NCBI GenBank assembly: GCA_019279435.1 | Contig: JAAALK010000287.1 | Coordinates: 88,245,532-88,309,531 of the forward strand | Direction: 5' to 3' | From: Zizania palustris | Taxonomy: Eukaryota > Streptophyta > Magnoliopsida > Poales > Poaceae | DNA: 64,000 bases | Shown here: one piece after another, positions 56,363 to 64,000 of the stretch | How the letters are laid out: every line of letters begins with the position of its first letter | Position numbering within the stretch: position 1 is the first letter of the stretch | Notes under the pieces: model-generated | Told to the model about the DNA's origin: nothing | What the model saw: the letters and a program-made list of their open reading frames with translations, nothing else | Database searches by the model: none | Made by a program: the position numbers and the translations under genes

Positions 56363-57628
56363 ATAGGCTTAAGCAAACCCCTAGAGCTTGGTATGAATGC
56401 CTTAAGGAGTTTCTTATTAGGAAAGGATTTGAAATAGGCAAAGTTGATCCTACTCTCTTAATTAAACACTTTAATGATGATTTTCTTGTTATCCAAATAT
56501 ATGTCGATGACATTATATTTGGTTCTACTAACAAAATTTTTTCGGAAGAGTTTAGTAGGATGATGACTAAGAGGTTTGAGATGTCCATGATTGGTGAGTT
56601 GAAGTACTTCTTGGGACTCTAAATCAAGCAACTCAAGGAAGTCACCTTCATTTGCCAAACAAAGAACATCAAGGATATGTTGAAGAAGTTTGGCATGGAG
56701 AGTGCAAAGCCCATCAAGACCCCCATGCAAACCAACGACCACCTACACCTAAATCAGTAAGCGACCGTCATCGATCAAACAAAATATCGCTCCATGATTG
56801 GTTCTATTTTATATTTATGTGCATCTAGGCCATATATCATGCTTAGTGTTTGTATGTGCGCAAGATTTCAAGCTGCAACAAAAGAAATCCATTTGGTAGA
56901 TGTTAAGAGAATTTTTATATATTTGGCTCACACTCCAAACCTTTGATCTAATTGGCTATTCAGACTCTGATTATGTCGGTTGCAAAGTGGATAGGAAAAG
57001 CACTTCCGAAACTTGCAAATTTCTTGGAAAATCACTTGTTTAATGGTCTTCCAAGAAACAAAACTTGGTAGCTTTATCCACAGCCAAAGCCGAATATGTA
57101 GCAGTCGGTAATTGTTGTGCCCAACTCCTTTGGATGAAACAAACCTTGAAATACTTTGGGCTCAACATGACCAAAATCCCACTTATATGTGATAATGAGA
57201 GTGCCATCAAAATAGCCAACAATCCCATCCATCACTCAAGAACGAAACACATTGATATTCGCCACCATTTCTTTAGAGACCACGAGATTAAGGGAGATAT
57301 TAGCATAAGCCATGTTACAACCAAAAAATAACTCGCTGATATATTCACCAATCCTCTAGATGAGAAACGGTTTTGCGAGTTAAAAAATGAGCTAAATATC
57401 CTTGATTCTCGTAACATACTTTGAAATTTTTCATATCAATAGTGCCCATGTTGAAAATTAGGAGGGTAAATTAATTTCTCTCCTCATTTATTGGGCCGCA
57501 TTTTTAAAATAACCACAAAATCATTTCTTTTGTGCACGCCATGAGTATGTTGAAGTGTCAAATGCTATTTCATGCCTATTCAATGCTTTTGACAATGTCA
57601 TGCTTATGTTGTGCTAAAAATGCCACTT
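56363..57628 (+). pseudogene. pol: Element L (SIRE-like copia): RT end and RNase H
   Basis: It starts inside the RT at RLKQTPRAWYECLKEFL; YVDDIIFGST (56500-56511) is intact. After LGL a TAA (56620), then the thumb region SMIGSILYLCASRPYIM, a lost segment and shift near 56944, then RNase H (DSDYVGCKVDRKS, VALSTAKAEYVAVGNCC, LICDNESAIKIANNPIHHSRTKH). CAA to TAA at 57329; pol ends at 57421-57423. Same type and orientation as the gag at 44115, so probably the other end of the same element. 57424-57628 is its 3' untranslated part; the 3' LTR is not seen because element H begins. Confidence 0.82.
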
Positions 57629-57630
57629 TG

Positions 57631-58511
57631 TGATACGGACAGCCTAGCATCAACAACATTTCTTTCCCCCAATGATCAAGGTATTCCAAATCATTTTGAA
57701 GGAACAATAACTTGCGCTCGTCCAAAGCAAATAAATCAACATGTGAACTCGCTCCTAAATAAGAATAGCATTACACATGAAAATTAGTTGCTACCTAATG
57801 CCCGTAATTTAATTATTCTTAGGTATGACAACATTGAAGAGTGGCCAAAGGAGCAGCACTTCATCAACAGCCATCAATCAAGCAATGAATGCAATGAAGA
57901 CCATTTCGGATTCAAGTGACCAGCATGGAATAAAATGCTCATAGAAACCGCATATTAAATCCAATAAATGTGTTCGACCGCAGCTTGGAATGCTTACTTC
58001 ATAAGCTTTCCAACGGATCTGGCCTCACCCAATAATTCCACCAGAATAGAGAGTTATCGCCGACTTAATGTGGAGACCAGAAAATGTCAAATGTTTCATT
58101 TGCTCTAATTAGGGTGCTGCGCACCAATATTGGCTTAATGCAATGTAAAACATCCTGAATACCTCTCCATCTCCCTCTCAATCCCTACTATATAATAGGA
58201 TCTTTCTCAATGTGTAGGGGGAACAAAATTTTGAAAATGAAACAACTATGCTTTATGCATGTTCTTGAGTGTTCTAGCTACTAGCTGAATCATCTTTGAG
58301 AATTGTGCATTCCTTCCCGTTGTTCTTCCAAGCCCTTTGTGATTGCAACAAGGATTGTAATCCGCTTGACTTGGTTGAGTGGACAACGTGAGGTTGGGCG
58401 AACTACGTGCTGCAGGTTGTTGCACATGCAACGGTTGGCTGCACAAGACTCATCAGGTTTCACGAGTATCTTTGATTCTACACGGTGAAGGTTGGGCGCA
58501 TCCTCGTATCA
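57631..58511 (+). repeat. Element H 5' LTR (about 880 bp)
   Basis: It ends CCTCGTATCA two bases before the primer site. The start at TGATACGGAC is inferred from the end of the element L match. TATATAATAGG near 58190 is the probable TATA box. Its middle shares CTTTCCAACGGATCTGG with the 3' LTR of F (CTTTTCAATGGATCTGG). Confidence 0.65.
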
Positions 58512-58513
58512 TT

Positions 58514-58525
58514 TGGTATGAGAGC
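58514..58525 (+). promoter_or_regulatory. Element H primer binding site
   Basis: TGGTATGAGAGC, one base from the methionine-tRNA complement TGGTATCAGAGC. Confidence 0.8.
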
Positions 58526-59605
58526 CTCAGTTGTCATGGTAGAATCTTTATCCCTAGTTGTAGTTTCATTTTCGTCCTATCTGAAAATGGCCTCACAAAA
58601 ATATTGAAGCATAGTTTACAATCTGTTGTTCTTGTGCGTTCTGCTAAGTTTTAATCCAAGAGATCGTGTTCTTGTTGCTGAACGGTTCATTGTCCTTCGT
58701 GTTACTTACTTTTAATCCCAATTAATCAGTTTACTATATCAGTAGTAATTCCCACAAGTAAACTCAGATTATTGTTTACCCATCTCTGTTGGAAAATCAA
58801 AAAAATCCTACTAAGTTGTCAAATTATTGGCTTCTTACTGTTAAAAAGAAAAGCCTGAATTCTTTTGATAGCCATTCTGCCCTTTGTGAATACTTTGATC
58901 CTACAAAGACTAGTTGATCTGTTCTATAGGGCTGCACTTGGTGATCTTGTTCTCACAATTTTAACAGAAAAGAAAGATATGAATCAGTGTTGAAAATCAC
59001 AATACAGATGACAAGAGTATAAAAAAAACTGAAGTTACTGTTTTGCATGCTAAAAAAAGAAAGACAGCCTACTATGTGAAAAAAAGAAGAGATGGGCTAT
59101 TGTTTTCTTTGCATTATTAGGAGAACAGTTCTGTTGGTGCAATCTTGTGCCCTATTTTAAATCAGTTTAATCAGCTATCGTCTTTCCATAACCATTGCAA
59201 TTGAGCCATTTTTTTGTAAATCATATCTACTTTTGGCTCACCCCTTTGATTGCATTTGGTTCCATTATCTTTGTGTGTGAGTTTCTTTTGTTTATCTTCC
59301 GAACCTTGTGTTCAGCAACTAGATTGTGTGTTCTCATGTGGATAACTACTTAGTAAGACTACATCGAGAATTCAGATTGTGTAGGACAAAATTTCCCCTA
59401 CCAAGCTCCACAAATAAAATCATTGTATGCTTTGATCTCAGCTGTGAGTTCGCTAAACCTCATATTGTTCTACCTCTCCATTCATGTGTGAACTCCTTTA
59501 TCAATCAGCAGAGGGTAAGTAAGAACTTCGGTGGTAAGGATAAGTGAGGTTGAGAGGACTATCCACACATATACTTTTTTTCATTTGCTGTTTGCCCAAC
59601 TAACC
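58526..59605 (+). other. Element H leader
   Basis: A 1.08-kb stretch between the primer site and the gag ATG without a domain-bearing frame, rich in T and A. I see nothing else in it. Confidence 0.6.
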
Positions 59606-61033
59606 ATGTCAAGTCAAGGTTAAAATTCAGGGAACAGTGGACGTGCTCTAGATGCCGCAGTTAACCGGACTGAATATTATGCATTGAAAGACACACTACG
59701 ACGAGAGATCACTGTTGGAAATGAGTAGCTGAGAGAAGAATTGAATAACTCCATACAAGATCTTCAAATTGAATTAAATCAACAACTGAACGTATTCCAC
59801 ACTAACATAGTTGCTGACATTGTACGGCAACTACAACCACAAGCTGAACAAGAACCTTTAATAAATGAGACCGATGAGGAAGCCGCTGCTCGAAGGGCTC
59901 GTGCTGTTAATATAAACCCTCCACCTGTTAGAAATATAAGGGTTGGTGATGAAAATAATAATAATAATGCAGGAAGGGAGCGTGGTCGTGGCGTGGGTCA
60001 TGGAAGAGCTGCATATGAACCAATACATATTAACATACCCCCGCACAATCAAGCAAATCAACACCATCATCGCAACAACAACAATCATCAAGATGAACAT
60101 AGGTTTGGTAAACTTAAATTTTCTATGCCTAAATTTGCAGGTACCAATAATCCTGAAGAATACTTAACTTGGGAACTAAAAGTCGACAAAATCTTTCGGA
60201 TGCACAACTACACGGAAGAAAAGAAGATTGCAATGGCATCACTTGAATTTGAAGATTATGCACTGATTTGGTGGGAACAAATTCAGAATCAAAGAGAGGA
60301 TCATGACGAACCTCCTGTAGCATCGTGGACTGAAATGAAGGTTGAGATGAGAGCAAGGTTTGTCCCTCATTATTACAAGCGTGATCTATTTGATAAATTG
60401 CAGGGGCATAGGCTAGGACGTCGCACCGTGGATGAATATTACAAGGAGATGGAAATGGCCATGATCTGTGCCAACGTATATGAACATGAAGAGCAAACCA
60501 TGGCATGCTTTCTAGCTGGTTTGAACCATCCTATTAAGCGCATCGTTGAGTTTCAGCCATATGAAAATGTGGTTGAATTAGTGCATCAAGCAATCAAAGC
60601 TGAACGACAAGTACAACAAGAATCGAAGGTAACAAAGAATTCTTTTGCCTCCCGATCAACTCAGAACAATCTGGTACCTACAGGAGGTAAATCCCCCTCT
60701 CGGTTCAATTCTTTTCGAGCTAACAGTTCTGGTGCAAGTGTTTCTTCCATTCCCCATGCAGCTCGAAGTGGAAAAGACCAATCTACCCCAAATGTGAAGC
60801 AAGCTACAACAGCAAGTGCTTCTTCTATGGGTTCTACAGCGAAGAGTAGTGCTATTCAATGTTTTAAGTGTTTGGGTCGAGGACATATCTCTAGGGAGTG
60901 TCCAAACAACCGCACAATGCTAATAACGGAGAGAGGTGAGTATGAATCTGCAAGTGAAGATGATGATGACCCAACTGCTGAAATGGGAGAAGAAGAGGAC
61001 AAGATGACTTACTGTGATTTTGAGAGTGGTTAA
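59606..61033 (+). pseudogene. gag: Element H gag
   Basis: The start chosen is the ATG at 59606 (MSSQG), in frame with the main part but followed by TAA 59621 and TAG 59726; the long open part runs from about 59741. Glu/Asn-rich N-terminus with Arg-Gly and His/Asn runs, gag core (KFSMPKFAGTNNPEEYLTWE, ALIWWEQIQ, RFVPHYYKRDLFDKL) and a CCHC knuckle CFKCLGRGHISREC (60863-60904), then an acidic end. TAA at 61031 separates it from the protease in the same frame. Confidence 0.85.
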
Positions 61034-61900
61034 TCTCTCATTGTTACAAAGAAAGTGTTAAGTGTACAACCAAAACAAGATCATGAACAACGCTGCAATC
61101 TTTTTCACACAAAAGCCAAGGTAAATGGTCGTGTATGTAAGGTAATCATAGATGGTGGAAGCTGTCATAATTTAGCTAGCAAAGAAATGTGTGAAAAACT
61201 TGGATTGAAACAGCTACGACACCTACATCCATACCATGTACATACCATGTACAGTGGTTGAATGATTGTGGAGAAGTGAAGATTCAACATATGGTGAAGG
61301 TGCCTTTCAAAATTGGTGAGTATAATGATACGATAGAATGTGATGTTGTTCCTATGACAGTTTGTCATTTGCTGCTAGGTCGACCATGGCAATTTGATTG
61401 TGGCATTCTACATGATGGTTGCACTAATCAGTATTCATTTAAGTGGAACAACAAAGAATTTGTCCTTCGACCAATGTCGCTTACTCAAATTTATGTTGAT
61501 ACAATGCAAAAGAATGAGGTAAATGTTGGAAGTATTAAGGAGCAAGAGAAAAATAAAACTGAGAAAGCCAATTCTGGAAATGAGAGTTACAAATCAAATG
61601 AGAATGAGAATAAAATGGGTGAAAAACAAAAGTTAGTTATGCTAGCCACTAAATCAGAACTAAGAGAAATAAACAAAAACTCAAATTGTGTACATTTTGT
61701 GCTAGTATACAAAGATGTATTGTTTTCTACTAATGATATCTCCTCTCTTCCAAGTGCCATCACAAATGTTTTGCAGGAGTTTGGTGATGTTTTTCCAGAA
61801 GAAATACCAGCTGGTCTTCCCCCACTTCGAGGTATTGAACATCAAATTGACCTTATACCAGGAGCATCTCTTCCAAACAGACCTTCGTAACGAGCCAATC
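61034..61900 (+). pseudogene. pol: Element H protease and linker
   Basis: Active site VIIDGGSCHNLAS near 61143. A perfect 11-bp tandem duplication (TACCATGTACA at 61232-61242 and 61243-61253) shifts the frame inside HPYHVQWLND of relatives. The downstream frame (61258-61890) has DVVPMTVCHLLLGRPWQFD and runs to EEIPAGLPPLRGIEHQIDLIPG, ending at TAA 61888. Confidence 0.82.
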
Positions 61901-62570
61901 CGGAGGACACGAAAGAAATACAGCGACAAGTACAAGCACTTCTTGAAAAAGGTATATTCGTGAAAGCCTTAGTCCTTGTGCAGTTCATTTTATTCTAGTT
62001 CATAAGAAAGATGGTACATGGTGCATATGTGTAGACTGTAGAGCGATTAACAACATCACAATTAGATACTGACATCCTATTCCTAGGTTAGACGATATGC
62101 TTGATGAATTAAGTGGTGCTGGTATTTTCTCAAAACTTGATTTGCGTAGTGGGTATCATAAATAAGAATGAAAGAGGGCGATGAGTGGAAAACTGCATTC
62201 AAAACAAAATTTGGTTTGTATGAGTGGCTAGTGATGCCTTTTGGTTTAACTAACGCACCTAGTACATTCATGAGACTAATGAATCATGTTTTGAGAGCAT
62301 TCATTGGAAAATTTTTGTGGTTTATTTCAATGACATTCTGATATATAGTCATAGCAAAGAAGAGCATGTTGACCATATTGTACAAGTGCTGCAAGTACTT
62401 CGATCTAAAAAGTTGTATGCTAACAAGGAGAAATGCACATTTTGCACAAGCAAGGTTGTCTCTTTGGGTTTTGTTGTTTCTGCACAGGGAGTAGAAGTGG
62501 ATGAATCTAAAGTTGAAGTAATCAAGAATTGGCCAACACCTATCAATGTCAGTCAAGTGAGAAGCTTTCA
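61901..62570 (+). pseudogene. pol: Element H reverse transcriptase
   Basis: RT pieces: LEKG then a shift near 61955, RESLSPCAV, DGTWCICVDCRAINNIT, a TGA near 62068, LDDMLDELSGAGIFSKLDL, a further shift near 62160 and MPFGLTNAPSTFMRLMN, then VVYFNDILIYS at 62320-62352. The active site YFDD is YFND (Asn at 62329-62331), which should abolish polymerase activity. 62504-62570 is the first copy of a 67-bp tandem duplication. Confidence 0.85.
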
Positions 62571-62637
62571 AATCTAAAGTTGAAGTAATCAAGAATTGGC
62601 CAACACCTATCAATGTCAGTCAAGTGAGAAGCTTTCA
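62504..62637. repeat. Perfect 67-bp tandem duplication in element H pol
   Basis: 62504-62570 is repeated without a mismatch at 62571-62637 (AATCTAAAGTTGAAG... to ...GAAGCTTTCA). As 67 is not a multiple of three, the frame shifts by one; this alone explains why the RT frame ends at 62577 and the RNase H frame resumes in another phase. Confidence 0.95.
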
Positions 62638-63397
62638 TGGTCTTGCTGGGTTCTATCGACGTTTTGTGAAGAATTTCAACACCATCGCTGCACCTTTAAA
62701 TGAGCTCACCAAGAAAGGTGTTGAGTTTGTTTGGGGTAAGTCACAAGAAAAAGCATTTCAAGAACTTAAGAAATGCCTTACTGAAGCACCTTTGCTTGTT
62801 TTGCCTGATTTTGACAAACCATTTGAAATTGAATGTGATGCTAGTGGTTTGGGTATTGGTGGTGTTTTGATAAACGAAGAAAAACCAGTAGCATACTTTA
62901 GCGAGAAACTTGGCGGTGCTCAATTAAATTATCCTGTTTATGACAAAGAGTTGTATGCTTTGGTCCATGTTCTAGACACTTGGCAACATTATCTATTACC
63001 CAAAGAATTTATCATACATTCTGATCATGAAGCACTAAAATATTTGAGAGGGCAAGCTAAACTGAACCGTAGACATGCTAAATGGGTTGAATTTATTGAA
63101 TCTTTCCCATACATTGTGAAATACAAGAACGATAAAGAAAATGTGGTTGCCGATGTGTTGTCTCATAGGATTGTTCTTTTATCTCAACTTGATATTAATG
63201 TTCCAGGTTTGGAAAGTTTGAAAGATTTGTATGTTGTAGATAAAGAATTTGCTGAACCGTACACTAAATGTAATGATGGGAAAGGCTGGAAAAAATTTCA
63301 TGTTTATGATGGGTTCTTGTTCCATGCTAATAAGCTATGTATTCCAGATTCGTCTGTACGTTTGTTTTGTTGCAGGAATCACATGGCAATGGTTTAA
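62624..63397 (+). pseudogene. pol: Element H RNase H and connection
   Basis: 258 codons open: SFHGLAGFYRRFVKNF, RNase H with FEIECDASGLGIGG, YDKELYALVHVLDTWQHYL and IHSDHEALKYL, then VVADVLSHR. The acidic residues are kept. It ends in a frameshift near 63365 just before the integrase zinc region. Confidence 0.87.
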
Positions 63398-64000
63398 TGG
63401 GACATTTTGGGAGAGAAAAGACTTTGGTCATGCTGTCCAATAAATTTTATTGGCCAAAGATGCGGAGAGATGTTGAACGATTTGTGCAGCGTTGTGCCAC
63501 ATGCCATAAAGCTAAGTCCAAACTTAACCTATATGGTTTGTATACTCCACTTCCTATTCCTAATGCACCTTGGGAAGATATTAGCATGGACTTTATTGTT
63601 GGATTGCCTAGGACAAAGAGGGGGAGAGACTCCATATTTTTAACCGTGGATAGGTTTTCTAAAATGGCACACTTTATTCCCTGTCACAAGACCGACGATG
63701 CTTCACATATTGCTTATTTATTTTTTAGGGAAATTGTGAGATTGCACGGGATGCCTAGAACCATTATTTCAGATCGTGATGTGAAGTTTATGAGTTACTT
63801 TTGGAAGACATTGTGGGCCAAGCATGGCACAAAATTGCTATTTTCAACAACTTGTCACCCGCAAACTGATGGTGAAACAGAGGTGGTAAACCGTACACTC
63901 TCCATGTTGCTGCGAGCAATGATTAAGAAGAACTTGAAAGAATGGGAGGACTGCCTTCCACATGTTGAATTTGCATACAATAGAGTTGTTCACTCAACAA
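63370..64000 (+). pseudogene. pol: Element H integrase, frame open to the window edge
   Basis: From LQESHGNGLMGHFGREKTL the frame is free of stops for 210 codons up to base 64000. Zinc-binding HX-H and CATC residues (ESHGNGLMGHFG ... RFVQRCATCHKAK), catalytic Asp in SMDFIVGLP and SDRDVKF, Glu in DGETEVVNR all present, unlike element F and D. The end lies outside the window. The upstream frame break makes it a pseudogene as part of a polyprotein. Confidence 0.87.

Larger units (their letters stand above)
57631..64000 (+). mobile_element. Element H: chromovirus-like Ty3 retrotransposon, open at the window end
   Basis: 5' LTR, methionine primer site, long leader, gag, protease, RT, RNase H, integrase, in Ty3 order on the plus strand. 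It resembles element F closely in pol. The integrase reading frame is still open at base 64000, so the 3' end lies outside. Several frameshifts and stops make it inactive. Confidence 0.88.

Noticed and set aside
58514..58525. A tRNA gene at the TGGTATGAGAGC sites
   Set aside because: These are primer binding sites next to LTR ends; no cloverleaf sequence follows.
61031..61033. Programmed readthrough between gag and protease of H
   Set aside because: Possible in principle because the frame continues, but gag of H already has two other stops and pol several frameshifts, so plain decay is the simpler reading.
1..64000. CRISPR arrays, bacterial operons or an endogenous pararetrovirus
   Set aside because: No short regularly spaced repeats of that type, no operon-like intact genes, and every RT found is next to LTR-retrotransposon gag, integrase or RNase H; no coat or movement protein motif was seen.

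Overview
This window is plant nuclear DNA made almost entirely of transposable elements: nested and truncated LTR retrotransposons plus one piece of a CACTA DNA transposon. I see no host gene, rRNA, tRNA or CRISPR array. Ty1/copia, Ty3 Tat-type and chromovirus-like Ty3 elements are stacked inside one another, which suggests repeat-rich intergenic or pericentromeric DNA of a flowering plant, plausibly a monocot. The species cannot be read from the sequence.

Layout. 1-2206: decayed LTR-like fragments. 2207-12933: element A, Tat-type, gag-pol on the minus strand, 3' LTR cut short. 12934-14076: 5' end of a copia element (G). 14077-15980: one end of a CACTA transposon inserted in G's gag. 15981-24397: element B, same Tat family as A, left end missing. 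24398-27540: gag half of a third copy (C), into which B inserted. 27541-28297 and 39691-41872: a plus-strand Ty3 element (F) split by element D. 28298-39685: element D, the only complete copy, with two 495-bp LTRs differing at 4 positions and a perfect AATAT target duplication. 41873-42348: minus-strand Ty3 RT relic (M). 42349-44854 and 56363-about 57628: the two ends of a SIRE-like copia (L). 44855-about 47838: element E, a diverged plus-strand Tat copy. About 47839-53887: 5' two-thirds of another copia (J). 53888-56362: 3' end of a different Tat family (K). About 57631-64000: Ty3 element H, running off the window.

The most interesting content is an accessory gene carried antisense to gag-pol in the Tat elements. 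It lies between the 3' LTR and the integrase end. It has its own TATA box about 110 bp before the ATG, five exons and four short GT-AG introns at matching places in the copies compared, and encodes a protein of about 1,100 residues with a conserved N-terminal domain, a basic nuclear-localisation-like stretch, acidic and serine-rich parts, a coiled coil and a charged tail. Element K carries a clearly diverged homologue with a TATA box in the same relative place.

No coding region here is fully intact. Stops, frameshifts and lost catalytic residues are present in every element, and many stops look like cytosine deamination. Two junctions (15980/15981 and 53887/53888) each join truncated elements in a way that one large deletion would explain.
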